DNA of 64,000 nt from Ensifer sesbaniae (GCF_013283665.1 NZ_JABEKU010000002.1:2074060-2138059); one strand, 5' to 3'; positions 44,891 to 54,524 are shown, numbered from the stretch's first letter. The notes: generated by a model not told the origin, from the letters alone. Translations and numbers: made by a program.

Positions 44891-45058
44891 ATGGCTACCA
44901 CAACTTACCACAAGGGTTTCATCGGCCGTGCGTTCGCAGTTCTCGGCGCTGCCAGCGCTGCGGCCGCCGCTGTCGAAGGTCACCGCCGCCCGAAGGCAAG
45001 CGACCTGCGCACTCTCGGCATCGACCCGGCAAACTTCCCGGACACGCGCCGCGGCTAA
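44891..45058 (+). CDS. Small protein of 55 aa
   Basis: A 55-aa protein beginning MATTTYHKGFIGRAFAVLG, with an Ala-rich hydrophobic stretch (17-28) and a C-terminus RRPKASDLRTLGIDPANF that resembles the end of DUF1127-type small proteins. It stands alone between tctA and the stress-protein gene, and is followed by a terminator-like hairpin. The function is unknown; a stress or RNA-linked role is only a guess. Confidence 0.6.
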   Translation: MATTTYHKGFIGRAFAVLGAASAAAAAVEGHRRPKASDLRTLGIDPANFPDTRRG

Positions 45059-45102
45059 CCAATTCCAGCGCCTCGAGGGGCGCCTTATCCTCCCAAGGAT
45101 CA

Positions 45103-45135
45103 AACGGCCCGGGATCAGAAGATCGCCGGGCCGTT
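45103..45135. terminator. Bidirectional terminator-like hairpin
   Basis: AACGGCCCGG and CCGGGCCGTT form a perfect 10-bp stem with a 13-nt loop between the convergent small-protein and stress-protein genes. T-runs are weak on both strands. Confidence 0.6.
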
Positions 45136-45236
45136 GCTATGTTGGAAAAGCGCGTCCCCCTCATCCGGTACCGTCATACGCCTTCAGCGCGCTGCCGGCG
45201 CACGCAGGACATAACGACGCGTAGAGCTACGTCGCC

Positions 45237-45683
45237 TCATTTCTTCGCGCGATAGATCAATACCGGTATCGTCGAATGAGCCAGCACCTTGGCAGCTACG
45301 CTGCCGAGCATCAGGCTTCCGACGCCACCACGTCCATGCGATGCCATGATGATGAGATCGGCATCTTTCTGTGTCGCTTGGTCGATGATTGCTCGGTAGA
45401 CCTCGTGGCTGCTGACCTGCTCCGTCTGGCATGTCACGCCTTCCGCCTCTGCCTTGCGCGCCAGAGCCGCCAGCATTTCCGCGGCATGCTTGCTGGCCAG
45501 CGCCTCATATTCGTCGCGCGTGCCCGACAACTGCTCGGGATCGACCGAAAAGAGATGGTATGGTTCGGTAACCGCAAGGATGGTCACTTTTGCGCTGACC
45601 TCCTTCGCAAAAGTTATGCCTGCATCGACCGCGATTGTTGCCAGGGGCGAACCGTCGGTGGGTATGAGAATGTTGCGAAACAT
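45237..45683 (-). CDS. Universal stress protein, UspA family
   Basis: A 148-aa single-domain UspA protein with N-terminal ILIPTDGSPLA and a C-terminal ATP-binding motif ASHGRGGVGSLMLGSVA of the G-x2-G-x9-G type. The start is ATG 45683 with GAGGAGG upstream. It acts in stress survival; it lies alone with no operon partner. Confidence 0.93.
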   Translation of the reverse strand: MFRNILIPTDGSPLATIAVDAGITFAKEVSAKVTILAVTEPYHLFSVDPEQLSGTRDEYEALASKHAAEMLAALARKAEAEGVTCQTEQVSSHEVYRAIIDQATQKDADLIIMASHGRGGVGSLMLGSVAAKVLAHSTIPVLIYRAKK

Positions 45684-45870
45684 GGAATCCTCCTCTTCCG
45701 ATTTCCGGAAAGAGCCTAGCACCGACGGCGGCCTATTCCTTGATCCCGATCAACGTTCCGCACTTCAGCAGGGAGGCGACGAGTTTGCCTGAGAGATGGC
45801 TTGCCGTTTCCCACATTAAATGGCCCCGATCGCGAGACCACCACGCAATTTTGCGTTCTGGCGAGGCCGC

Positions 45871-46146
45871 TTAGCGGCCTTTTCCGAAACGAAAGAAATC
45901 CCGCAGTCGCCGGCGCAGGATATAGGACCAAGGTACGTCTGCCTCGATCGCCTCGTAGCCGGCCCGTGTCAGCGAGAATTCGACGCGGCCATCGTCCACT
46001 GCTCTTCGCGTAATGTATTGCATGTTCAGGGCGCGGAAAACCGCCGGATGCAGTTCCGGTGGCCAGTAGATTTCGTCTGCCGGCACCCGATAGGCACCAG
46101 CGTTATAGAGCTCCTCAAGCACATTCCTTAGATCAATGGCCAGCAT
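45871..46146 (-). CDS. Hypothetical protein following virB11
   Basis: A 91-aa protein (start MLAIDLRNVLEELYNAGAY; a longer start at 46227 is possible) with a winged-helix-like layout (LHPAVFRALNMQYIT, then VEFSLTRAGYEAIE) and a basic tail. It is 101 bp after virB11 on the same strand, so it may be the last gene of the virB operon. I cannot assign a family; a small DNA-binding protein is one reading. Confidence 0.55.
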   Translation of the reverse strand: MLAIDLRNVLEELYNAGAYRVPADEIYWPPELHPAVFRALNMQYITRRAVDDGRVEFSLTRAGYEAIEADVPWSYILRRRLRDFFRFGKGR

Positions 46147-46247
46147 TGAATGTTTATCTGGCGCAGCACGCGGTTTGGCAATGCACGGCACGACGACCCA
46201 AAGAGATAGGGTCGAGGTTTTCAGCACCGTTCTTGAACATCTGTCCG

Positions 46248-47240
46248 TCAGTGGGCTCTGAAATAGATCTCGGTCACGCGAAACTGCCCATCGATGCGCT
46301 TACATTGTACGACGACGTCAATTGCAATTTTCAGGAGTTCGCGGATGTCAGTGCGCTCCAGGTATTGACCGCCCTCCGATTCCTTTACGAGTAGCGTCAA
46401 CTGTTCAAACGCCAGTTTCGCGGAGTCGGCGTGCACCGTCGTGATCGAGCCGGGATGCCCAGAGTTCACGTTGCGGATGTAATAGAAAGCCGTCCCATCG
46501 CGCAGTTCCTGTAGAAGGATTCGATCGGGCCGCATGCGCAGACAGGATTCCAGGAGTTCCTTCGCACCGACTCGCGCAAGCCCTTGGCCTCCCTTGGAAT
46601 AGAACAGCCGGACGTGGTTCGGCTGCTGGATCACGAGTTCCGGCGTGTCTTCGATCGAGATGACCCGCTCATCATCCGGAATATGACGAATGAGTGCCTT
46701 GGAGAGCGTGGTCTTCCCCGACCCCGTCGCCCCTGAGATCACAATATTCTTTCGGGCCAGCACCGCTTGGCGGAAGAACTCGGCCCACGCGCCCCTTTGA
46801 TGCAGATCGATGAGTTTCCGGTCCGTCGCACCGGCCACGTGACTACCGGGCGTCATATCAGCGAACAAGCCAGCCTTCTCCAGGTCATCGAGCGTGAATG
46901 TGACCAATGATGGCTTTCGGATAGTGATGCTGACCGTGTTCCGAGCGGTCGCAGGCGGGATGACGATCTGGATTCGCTCATCCCCCGGCAGTGTTGCCGA
47001 CAGGATCGGCCGCGTTTCATCGATGGATTGATGGGAAAAACTGGCCACGGCCCGGGCAAGACGCATCAGCTTTTCGAAGGATAGCTCCGGCAGATCATGG
47101 GTCCGCCATCCACCGGAGCCTTCGGTCAGCACCTGCCCAGGCCTATTGACGATCACTTCGTAGAGCGAGGAGTCGTCAAGGAACGGCGCGAACGGAGACA
47201 GCAGTTCACGAACGACCGCAGCGTCAGGACCCTCCGTCAT
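46248..47240 (-). CDS. virB11: Type IV secretion ATPase VirB11
   Basis: A 330-aa hexameric ATPase of the secretion traffic family with Walker A SGATGSGKTT (169-178), an Asp box near ISIEDTPELV, Walker B-like RPDRILLQELRDG and the His box GHPGSITTVHAD. It drives pilus assembly and substrate transfer from the inner membrane. It starts 10 bp after the virB10 stop. Confidence 0.95.
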   Translation of the reverse strand: MTEGPDAAVVRELLSPFAPFLDDSSLYEVIVNRPGQVLTEGSGGWRTHDLPELSFEKLMRLARAVASFSHQSIDETRPILSATLPGDERIQIVIPPATARNTVSITIRKPSLVTFTLDDLEKAGLFADMTPGSHVAGATDRKLIDLHQRGAWAEFFRQAVLARKNIVISGATGSGKTTLSKALIRHIPDDERVISIEDTPELVIQQPNHVRLFYSKGGQGLARVGAKELLESCLRMRPDRILLQELRDGTAFYYIRNVNSGHPGSITTVHADSAKLAFEQLTLLVKESEGGQYLERTDIRELLKIAIDVVVQCKRIDGQFRVTEIYFRAH

Positions 47241-47250
47241 CGCCCCTACC

Positions 47251-48423
47251 CTACTTCGTCACGAGCGTCGACCGCGGGCTGAAATCCCCCAGCACCGCGC
47301 GGTCAAAGACCTTGTTCTTCGGCTCGGTCACCCGCAATCCGTAAACACCGGAAAAGTCGAGATCACGTGCGACGAAGATCGAGACGAGCTCGCCTTGGTG
47401 CTTGTTGAGCGTCGGAGGAATGTTGATTGATTGCTCGACAGCGATGGCTGCCGCCTGCTGGCCCGCGTTTGTGGTGTTCTCAGCGTCTACGTCGCTGTTC
47501 CGCAGGCGACTGTTGGCATAGCTCGTGGCATCACCGACGATGGATAGGAGAAGCGCACTCCCGAACCGCTCCCACCAGTGGGTGTCGACATACCCGTCGA
47601 CGCCGGCCCGGCCGAGCGCATCCGTCGCCGGCGAGGCCAAGGTGACGATGACGCCGTTCGGGGTTTTTGCACGGCTCCAGAGCACGAAGAGGCGCTTCTG
47701 TCCTCGCTGTAAGCCGCCCCGATATTCGCCGACAACTTGCGTGCCTTTCTCCAGCAGCACGACCCGGCCATTGTCCGAAAGGACATCCCGGTTGATCACG
47801 CAGCTTGTGAAGCCAGGCTGATCGGATGCCATGGCCGTTTCCAGGACACAGGGTATCGAGGTTCCCATCGCAACGATGAAGTTTCGATTGCCGAGCGTGC
47901 CGGCGCGCGAGCCTTCAAGCCTGGTCGGCCGTAGCAATCCGTTGAACCGCTGTTCATCGGCACTGGCCGCATTCTGGTCGATCATGTTTCCATCGAGCGG
48001 CAGGAAATTGCTGTCCGTCGACATGGCGGGACCCGCGGTCTCACGGTGCGATGTCGTGTTCTTCTGGCCACCGCTGAAGGCCATGACCGGAGCTCGGCGC
48101 GCCGAGTCGAGCAGCGGATCTTCGTCCTCCACCTTCTCAGGCGCGAGAGGGGTCGGCAGCCTCATTTCTGGCACGGCTTGGGCCGGCTCTACCTTTTCTT
48201 TGACCGGCTCGAAATTTGCCGTTTGCCGGATGACAACCCGCTCGGCTCTGGTTGTGTCCGTCGGAGTCTTCTCGCCGCTCATCGACCACAGAGCGAAGGC
48301 GATAAAGGTAACAACGGCCAGCGCAACCGCGCCGCGCCTCAAGGCGGGATTGCTGTCGATCTTCCCGCCGGAAACCGTTTCGGCGCGTTCCCCCGGTATC
48401 CGGCTTTCATCTTCATGAACCAT
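47251..48423 (-). CDS. virB10: Type IV secretion core protein VirB10
   Basis: A 390-aa TrbI/VirB10-type protein with a short cytoplasmic N-terminus, one membrane helix (about 32-48), a Pro/Glu-rich periplasmic linker (about 60-170) and a conserved C-terminal barrel (IPCVLETAMASDQPGFTSCV, VLLEKGTQVVGEYRGG). It spans both membranes and forms the core complex with VirB9 and the VirB7-like lipoprotein. Confidence 0.95.
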   Translation of the reverse strand: MVHEDESRIPGERAETVSGGKIDSNPALRRGAVALAVVTFIAFALWSMSGEKTPTDTTRAERVVIRQTANFEPVKEKVEPAQAVPEMRLPTPLAPEKVEDEDPLLDSARRAPVMAFSGGQKNTTSHRETAGPAMSTDSNFLPLDGNMIDQNAASADEQRFNGLLRPTRLEGSRAGTLGNRNFIVAMGTSIPCVLETAMASDQPGFTSCVINRDVLSDNGRVVLLEKGTQVVGEYRGGLQRGQKRLFVLWSRAKTPNGVIVTLASPATDALGRAGVDGYVDTHWWERFGSALLLSIVGDATSYANSRLRNSDVDAENTTNAGQQAAAIAVEQSINIPPTLNKHQGELVSIFVARDLDFSGVYGLRVTEPKNKVFDRAVLGDFSPRSTLVTK

Positions 48424-48432
48424 GACCGCTTC

Positions 48433-49287
48433 CTATCGCGTCACGTCGGCGTCGGTTCGAACGATGCGCTCGACCGACGGCGAGGTCGTATTGGTGTCCG
48501 GGTTGATACCTGCCCGATCGTAGGCCTCATTGAAGACGCAGAGCACGTCCCGTCCCCTCCGCAGGATGAACTTCCGGCCAATCGCATGGACCAGGACGAG
48601 ATTCCCATCTACGGATTTGGGCACAAGGCTCTCGCTGCCGTCCGAGTTCTCTATGTAGACGGCCGGCATTTCCTGATTGCCAACGAAGGAAAAGGTCGTG
48701 ACCTTGCCATTGTCGTAGACCGATTGCGGCTCCAGGGCTTGGGAGCCTTGCGCCGAGTAGCGCCAATTCCGCGGCCCATAGGTCTCATGAATGGCCAGCA
48801 CGTTGTCGGCCTCCTTCGCCTGTGCGGCGACCGCTCGCGCCGCCGCGGCCTGGCGCTGCCGTTCAACTTCGTCGGCCGGATAGCGGTACTTGACGTAGAA
48901 ATAGGTATTCTGGCCGACCTCCACCGTTCCGTCTCGCACCGTCAGCTCCATCTGGTAGCTGCGCGTGGAGCCATCGCGCCGTGTGGTGACGACAGAGAGA
49001 TTGGTGACTGGCTGATTTTCCCGGGGTTTGAGGAACAGGATGTTGCCGGCCGGTGCGACCTCCCAGGCGACGCTGTTGCCAAGCGCGACATGGGCAATCT
49101 CCTCGTCGGCCGCGAACTCGACCTGCACCGAGGACCGCAGAGAGCCGATAATCCGGGTGATGTTGTACGGCTGGTAGTCGACGAAACGGACACGGCTGTC
49201 CTGCGATGCGCCACGCGGGATTTCGAGGGCGAGCGCCGTGGCGGCGGAGGTCGTAAGGAGGAGGGTGGCGACGAAAATAGCCCGCAT
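48433..49287 (-). CDS. virB9: Type IV secretion core protein VirB9
   Basis: A ~284-aa VirB9/CagX-type protein with a signal peptide (MRAIFVATLLLTTSAATALA), an N-terminal domain (VRFVDYQPYNITRI, FLKPRENQPVTNL) and a C-terminal domain (YGPRNWRYSAQGS, KFILRRGRDVLCVFN). The start is the ATG at 49287, which overlaps the virB8 stop; the longer frame enters virB8. Confidence 0.93.
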   Translation of the reverse strand: MRAIFVATLLLTTSAATALALEIPRGASQDSRVRFVDYQPYNITRIIGSLRSSVQVEFAADEEIAHVALGNSVAWEVAPAGNILFLKPRENQPVTNLSVVTTRRDGSTRSYQMELTVRDGTVEVGQNTYFYVKYRYPADEVERQRQAAAARAVAAQAKEADNVLAIHETYGPRNWRYSAQGSQALEPQSVYDNGKVTTFSFVGNQEMPAVYIENSDGSESLVPKSVDGNLVLVHAIGRKFILRRGRDVLCVFNEAYDRAGINPDTNTTSPSVERIVRTDADVTR

Positions 49288-49958
49288 CAGTTGATGGCCT
49301 CCGGATCGGCTCGGTATTCGCCGACAGCAAAACCGAGAGGATTCACCAGCCGATCCGTCGATGACATCGGCGCATTTGCATAGGAGAAGGTGAGCGTCGC
49401 AACCCAATGTGTTGTCCGTACTTCTTCCCCGCGGGTGATCGTGCGCATGTAGCGGACAGATACGACATGCGGATTGATCAGTGAGATCGAGGCGATGCTG
49501 ATGCGTGCGGTGGCGCCGCGCCCGTAGGTGTTCTGTGGCGACTCCGGATTGCTGCCGCGATAGAGCGCCGAAAACCGAGCCTGCTCCGGCTGCGTCGAGA
49601 GAAGCGCGACTGTGCGGAAATTCTCTTCCGCCTCGCTCCAGACGTAGCCTTCGCGGGCGCGGACGTATTTCGCGGCGAAGTATTTGGTCACAGCCTCATC
49701 GTAAGTGCCGGCCGTCGACGTCAGCGCCGAGACGACATCGACGATGCCAGTCGAATTGTCGACCCGCACGACAAACGGCTCGACCGTTTTCAGCGGCGTG
49801 AGGCCAGCGACGGCAAATATGGAAGCGCCCGCAAGGATACCGGCCACGATGGCCACGGACCAGGCGATGCGTGCCGAGCGCTCGACCTGTATCATGCGAT
49901 CCTGGTCGAAACGCCGCGCCCTTTCGAAATATGTCTTGAGTTCGTCCGCGGAGACCAT
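49287..49958 (-). CDS. virB8: Type IV secretion protein VirB8
   Basis: A 223-aa inner-membrane assembly factor with a cytoplasmic N-terminus, one helix (about 32-52: WSVAIVAGILAGASIFAVAG) and a periplasmic NTF2-like domain (YVRAREGYVWSEAEENF, ARISIASISLINPHVVSVRY). The ATG at 49958 is used; the longer frame overlaps the lipoprotein gene. It nucleates the VirB complex. Confidence 0.92.
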   Translation of the reverse strand: MVSADELKTYFERARRFDQDRMIQVERSARIAWSVAIVAGILAGASIFAVAGLTPLKTVEPFVVRVDNSTGIVDVVSALTSTAGTYDEAVTKYFAAKYVRAREGYVWSEAEENFRTVALLSTQPEQARFSALYRGSNPESPQNTYGRGATARISIASISLINPHVVSVRYMRTITRGEEVRTTHWVATLTFSYANAPMSSTDRLVNPLGFAVGEYRADPEAIN

Positions 49959-49962
49959 GGCG

Positions 49963-50238
49963 TCAGCCCTCGCATGGACGATAGGAGGCGTCGATGCCGA
50001 GATGGGCGAAGGCGGGAGGCTCCCTGCCCTTATTGACATAAGCGGTGGCGACGGACTGAGAGGCCGCCGGTCGCGCATCCGACTGTTTTTGTTTGAGGTA
50101 GCTATTGTCTTCCCACTGCCACATGGCGCGATTAAGCGGGCGGCGCGAATAGCCGTCGCATTTCGGGAGCGGATACGTCAGCGACGCACAGCCGCTTAAG
50201 GCGACCGCCATGCAGAGCAGCGGAAATGTTCTGATCAT
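49963..50238 (-). CDS. VirB7-like lipoprotein of the type IV secretion cluster
   Basis: A 91-aa lipoprotein with signal peptide and lipobox (VALSGCAS, acylated Cys17). It lies at the virB7 position between virB6 and virB8, 4 bp from virB8. It is longer than classical VirB7 (about 55 aa), and two extra cysteines (27 and 89) could form disulfides. The assignment rests mainly on position and lipobox. Confidence 0.7.
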   Translation of the reverse strand: MIRTFPLLCMAVALSGCASLTYPLPKCDGYSRRPLNRAMWQWEDNSYLKQKQSDARPAASQSVATAYVNKGREPPAFAHLGIDASYRPCEG

Positions 50239-50275
50239 TCCTGAAGTGCCCTTTTTCTTGTTCGTGCGAAAAGCG

Positions 50276-51211
50276 TCACGATCCCGAGCCTTTCGACGTG
50301 AATGTTCGAGCAACCGCCCGGGCACCGCGTCCGGCCGCACGGGCGGTATGGGACGCCGCCCAGGCGAGCGTGCTTTCGTGGGCGTCGCGTGCAGCACCGT
50401 AGCCGTAGGTCAACGACGCGCCGCCGGCGGCAAGCGCCGAAGCGATGTTCGGCAGCTGATAGAAGACATAGAGGGCAGCGAGGCAGATGGCACAGAGCGC
50501 GGTTGGACGCATCAGCACGTCGCTATATCCTTGAATTGCCGTGAAGGTCGTATCAATGCAGGTGATCAGCAGTGAGCCGACGGCGACAACGAGCACCTGG
50601 AGGATCACGAAGCTCACAATCTGTCCCAGCCACGCCTCGGTGAAGCGCCGCGTCGCCTGGAACATGGCGAGCGCCACGAAGACCGGTCCGATCGCGAGCA
50701 CGATGGCGAGCGCCAGCCGGGCATAAAGCGAAACAACGTAGCCGATCGCCGCTACCGTGAAGCTCGCGCCGATCACCATTGCGCCACCGATACCCAACAC
50801 AATACTCGACGACCAAGTGGCACGGGACCAGATATCGATGGCCGAATCCTGTCCCTTGTCGAGCAGACTGTCGAACGTTGTGGCGCTCGGCGCCGCGCCG
50901 GTATTCAGTGCCTGCGATATCTCACGCGGCAACACCTCGAAGAAGATGTTAGCGACATAGGTTTGGTACTCGTTGGCGTTCTTCGCCAGCATGACGATGA
51001 TGGAGAGCTTGATCGCCCGATAGGCGAAGTCAAGGATCGGCTCCTGGACCGACCCGCGAAGCACAAGGTAGCCATAGAGCACCACATAGAGGGTGACCGC
51101 TGCCGTCAGTGGGCCCGAGATCCACTCGGAGACGTTCGAGGTCCCGTCGGAGATAAAGGTCTCCAGCGGTGCCTTGAACTGCTCGTCGACGAAGGCGAAG
51201 ACCTGATACAT
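50276..51211 (-). CDS. virB6: Type IV secretion membrane protein VirB6
   Basis: A 311-aa TrbL/VirB6-type inner-membrane protein with five to six helices (for example AAVTLYVVLYGYLVLRG and LALAIVLAIGPVFVALAMF) and a central periplasmic loop. It forms part of the inner-membrane channel. It begins 3 bp after the EexN-type gene stop. Confidence 0.92.
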   Translation of the reverse strand: MYQVFAFVDEQFKAPLETFISDGTSNVSEWISGPLTAAVTLYVVLYGYLVLRGSVQEPILDFAYRAIKLSIIVMLAKNANEYQTYVANIFFEVLPREISQALNTGAAPSATTFDSLLDKGQDSAIDIWSRATWSSSIVLGIGGAMVIGASFTVAAIGYVVSLYARLALAIVLAIGPVFVALAMFQATRRFTEAWLGQIVSFVILQVLVVAVGSLLITCIDTTFTAIQGYSDVLMRPTALCAICLAALYVFYQLPNIASALAAGGASLTYGYGAARDAHESTLAWAASHTARAAGRGARAVARTFTSKGSGS

Positions 51212-51214
51212 GCC

Positions 51215-51445
51215 TCAGCCTCCAAGCGCTTTTCGCATGCGTCGAAAGCGAGCCTTGAAATCTGCGGCCGCCGCGTTCTGGCAATTCGGGGTATTGCCTA
51301 ATTCACCGGGGTTGTTGCCACACGTCGCCATGATTTCGGCTAGCAGGGCCTCGTCGGCGATGAGTTCGTCGACAGTGTAGGTCCGTTCGGCTTGCTCGGA
51401 GCAGCTCACCAACAGGACAGCGAGAAGAACGATATGGCCCTTCAT
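51215..51445 (-). CDS. eexN: EexN-type entry exclusion lipoprotein
   Basis: A 76-aa lipoprotein with lipobox LLVSC (Cys15) and the family pattern YTVDELIADEALLAEIMATC, then NNPGELGNTPNCQNA. EexN-type proteins sit in VirB-like conjugation clusters between virB5 and virB6, as here, and are thought to block entry of a second plasmid of the same type. It overlaps virB5 (ATGA). Confidence 0.85.
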   Translation of the reverse strand: MKGHIVLLAVLLVSCSEQAERTYTVDELIADEALLAEIMATCGNNPGELGNTPNCQNAAAADFKARFRRMRKALGG

Positions 51446-52140
51446 TGCAGTGCAGCCTTCATTGCATCCATGCGCCGGCGCCAGTCCTCCACCTTGCGCT
51501 GCTCGTCGACCTGTGCTTGGGCTTGCTGCACCATCCGAAGGGCCTCCATGCGCAGTACATCGGTCTGGAGGAAAGCTGTCTCCGCCTGAAGTCGCGCCTG
51601 AAGGTCGGCAATGTCCTTGGCGTCAGCCGCCGTCGAAATCTTCTCGCGCAGTTGGTCAATTCCATCGACGCGCTTGGCCGCGGCATCGTAGATATGCTGC
51701 GCCAGGCTCATCTGCCCGGCATTCTTGTTCTGAATGCGCGAAAGCTCCTGCGCGTAGAAGTCATCTGCGCTGGTCCGATAGGTCGAATTCCCCTCAAGGA
51801 ACTTTGAGGCCGTATCGCCGAGCACGCCCGTTCCGCTTCCCTTGAACAGTCCCTCGATGACGTTAAAGTCCCCGGGCAGCGCCTTGCGGACGGCAGGATC
51901 GTTCAAGACGCCGGCAACATCCGCCATGTCGGTGATCTTGTTGAGCGAGCTGTAAAGCTGCTGCGCCTGCTCTATCTGCTGGTTGAGCGCATCAAGCTGG
52001 GCTTTCAGTTGGGCGATACTCTCGAGGTGCTTGGCGATCGCGGTCCGGTCGATCACCGGGATTCCCTGCGCGGCTGCCGTGCCGGCGGAGAGAATGAGCG
52101 CTGCGGCTATTGCCGCGCCGTGAATTTGATAGGAAGCCAT
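51442..52140 (-). CDS. virB5: Type IV secretion minor pilus protein VirB5
   Basis: A 232-aa exported protein with a signal peptide ending GTAAAQG and long amphipathic helices (LKAQLDALNQQIEQAQQLYS). This matches the P-type transfer protein VirB5, which sits at the pilus tip. It overlaps virB4 by 1 bp and the EexN gene by 4 bp, showing tight coupling. Confidence 0.92.
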   Translation of the reverse strand: MASYQIHGAAIAAALILSAGTAAAQGIPVIDRTAIAKHLESIAQLKAQLDALNQQIEQAQQLYSSLNKITDMADVAGVLNDPAVRKALPGDFNVIEGLFKGSGTGVLGDTASKFLEGNSTYRTSADDFYAQELSRIQNKNAGQMSLAQHIYDAAAKRVDGIDQLREKISTAADAKDIADLQARLQAETAFLQTDVLRMEALRMVQQAQAQVDEQRKVEDWRRRMDAMKAALQ

Positions 52141-54524
52141 TAGCTCAAACTCCTTCTTTGCTGAAAAATCGGAAGCCAGTCCGCGGGCCGGTCGCCGACC
52201 TCTGCGCGGATCGTATCGGCGAGTTCGATATTCGCGGTCCGGCCAGAGAGGATCGCGAGCTCATCGTCGAAACCGCCGAGGTTCAGCTCGGCGACGACGC
52301 TGTTATGTCCCTGCTTCAATATGAACCGGCGGCTCTCGACGGAGAGCTCGCGTGCAATGAGTTCGTACTCCCGCTCGGTGAGCTTAAAGCCGTCGACATA
52401 GTCGGCGTGGTCACCGCGGGCATTCGGTAGGAAGATCTGCGTCGGGCATTGCTCGATGATCGTATGAGCGATCGGCGATACGATCGCATCGCGCGGGCTC
52501 TGCGTAGCAAAGAGCATAAGGCCGTTCTGCTTGCGGATGGTCTTGAGCTTGTTCTGTGCGAGATCGCGAAACCCTTCGTCCTGGAGCGCCTTCCAGAACT
52601 CATCGATAACGATGATAATGCGCCTGCCATCGATCAGCTGCTCAACCCGGTGGAAGAGGTAGGCCATCAGGGGCGTGCGGATTTCGTCGTTGTCGAGGAA
52701 ATCGGTCATGTCATAGCCGACGAATTTGCCGTCGAAGCCGATGTCCTCAATGATGTTATCGAACACCCAACCGAGCGGGCCCCCTCTCTCCCACCGCCGC
52801 AGCCGCGCGGCAATGCCTTCGGGATCGGCGTTGTTGAGGAAGGTCCTGAGCGCGCCGATCGTCCGGCGCTCCACCGGCAAGTCGGCAAGGCCGTCGATGG
52901 CGGAGGCGATGTCGCGGAGTTCGGTCACAGTCAGTTCCCGTGTTGCCGAGCCGACAAGCCTGCCGACCCAGCGCGTGAGAAACATCTTGTTATCCGGCGT
53001 CAGTTGCAGTGCCTTCAGGGGAGCGCACCCGGTCGGGGCACCATTCTCGAGCGGCAGATAGGTGCCGCCGGCGGCGCGCACGTAGAGATCAGCTCCCCTG
53101 TCCTTGTCGAAGAACACCACATGCGGGTCATGCTTCTCGAGCTGCGACAGCATGAAGTTCAAAAGCACGGTCTTGCCGGCGCCAGACGGTCCGCAAACGA
53201 AAGTGTTGCCGAGATCGCCATAATGGATATTGAAGTAGTACGGTGACCCCGACGCCGTCTTGAGAAGAGCGACGGCAGGTCCCCATTCATTGCCGTCCTT
53301 CCGACCGATCGGGTAGGAGTGGAATGGCGCGAGCGCCGCGAAGTTGCGCGACGTGATCGCGCCGGACCGGGCGCGATAGCGGAAGTTCCCTGGTAGTTGT
53401 GCCCACCAGGCCGCCTCGAGGCCGAGATCCTCGCGCGCGACGACGGCGGCTCCACTGGTCAGGCTGGCGCGCGCCTTGGCGAGATTGTCGGTCAGTTCCT
53501 TCACCGATGGGGCAAAGACGGAAAGCGTCAGGTGGTGCTCGCCGAGCACGAACCGATTGGACTCCAGATCGTCCATCGCCCCATCAAGTTCCTCGATCTG
53601 TGAGGCCGCCTTGTCGCCACTGCTGACCATCTGGTTTTGCTTGCGGCCCATGATCACGCGGGCGTCCGCCTTCGAGACGAAGGAGAAGGATTGCGCCAGG
53701 ATCAGTTCGAAAGGACTGGTGAGCACACCGTCGAGCATGCCGGTCCGAGTTCTGGCCGGATATTCCTTAAAACTCAGCATGCCGGCAAAGCGGCTTTCGG
53801 CCTCGTGCCGGATCTCGACTGTCTCGCGGCCGACAATGACACGATCCGAGTAGATCGCCGACGCGATGCACCCCTCCGTCAGCGGGATCGGCTCGCGCCG
53901 GCCGCCGACGAACTGATGCAGCACTTCGCTCGGCTCCGAGAACAACAGGCCGTCACGTTCGTAGAGGCACAGCACGCGGGGCTCGAAGCGTTTCAACGCC
54001 GCTGTGACATCGACGACCTTGTCGCGGAGCTGCTTGAGGGCTTCCTCGTCGAGTTCTGCCCCGGCCTGACGTGCCCGACGCAAGCGCGCCAGCAGCCTTG
54101 CCGCCTTGTCGGCCGGATCGCGGGCCGGGGACCAGAGGATCGTCAGATAGAGGTCGTTGCGAAACAGGTCCTCGCCAACCATGCGTGCGCGATACTTATC
54201 ATTGAGCGCCGCCGAGAAAGGTGTGGTGAACGTGCCTTCCGGATAGCTGTTGTCGCGACGGCGGATGAGATGGGTCCACAAGGCAAGCCGCTCGTCGGCG
54301 ATGTTCCGATAGAGCGTGTTGAGGTCCCGATGCAGAGCATTCAGGTCGAGAACATCCGCGGTCTCGAAAGAGACGCCTCCGAGCGCGATCATTACCATCA
54401 GCGCCCGGGAATCGAGCGCGATCGTCGACTCGTCGACATGGCGGACATAGGGGATGAAGGTCTCCGGGCCGAGTTCGCGAGATCTGAGTGTGGTCAGGCT
54501 AGGCAAATCCGAGGTCCCTTTCAT
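52140..54524 (-). CDS. virB4: Type IV secretion ATPase VirB4
   Basis: A 794-aa ATPase of the usual VirB4 length. It has an N-terminal CagE/TrbE region, Walker A CGPSGAGKT near residue 440, Walker B RIIIVIDEFWKAL near 637 and the ATQSPRDAI block. It powers pilus biogenesis with VirB11. Its start overlaps virB3 by 26 bp. Confidence 0.96.
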   Translation of the reverse strand: MKGTSDLPSLTTLRSRELGPETFIPYVRHVDESTIALDSRALMVMIALGGVSFETADVLDLNALHRDLNTLYRNIADERLALWTHLIRRRDNSYPEGTFTTPFSAALNDKYRARMVGEDLFRNDLYLTILWSPARDPADKAARLLARLRRARQAGAELDEEALKQLRDKVVDVTAALKRFEPRVLCLYERDGLLFSEPSEVLHQFVGGRREPIPLTEGCIASAIYSDRVIVGRETVEIRHEAESRFAGMLSFKEYPARTRTGMLDGVLTSPFELILAQSFSFVSKADARVIMGRKQNQMVSSGDKAASQIEELDGAMDDLESNRFVLGEHHLTLSVFAPSVKELTDNLAKARASLTSGAAVVAREDLGLEAAWWAQLPGNFRYRARSGAITSRNFAALAPFHSYPIGRKDGNEWGPAVALLKTASGSPYYFNIHYGDLGNTFVCGPSGAGKTVLLNFMLSQLEKHDPHVVFFDKDRGADLYVRAAGGTYLPLENGAPTGCAPLKALQLTPDNKMFLTRWVGRLVGSATRELTVTELRDIASAIDGLADLPVERRTIGALRTFLNNADPEGIAARLRRWERGGPLGWVFDNIIEDIGFDGKFVGYDMTDFLDNDEIRTPLMAYLFHRVEQLIDGRRIIIVIDEFWKALQDEGFRDLAQNKLKTIRKQNGLMLFATQSPRDAIVSPIAHTIIEQCPTQIFLPNARGDHADYVDGFKLTEREYELIARELSVESRRFILKQGHNSVVAELNLGGFDDELAILSGRTANIELADTIRAEVGDRPADWLPIFQQRRSLS

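Noticed and set aside
43864-44901. 345-residue minus-strand open frame opposite tctA
   Set aside because: Antisense to a well-supported membrane protein; composition is highly charged and low in hydrophobic residues.
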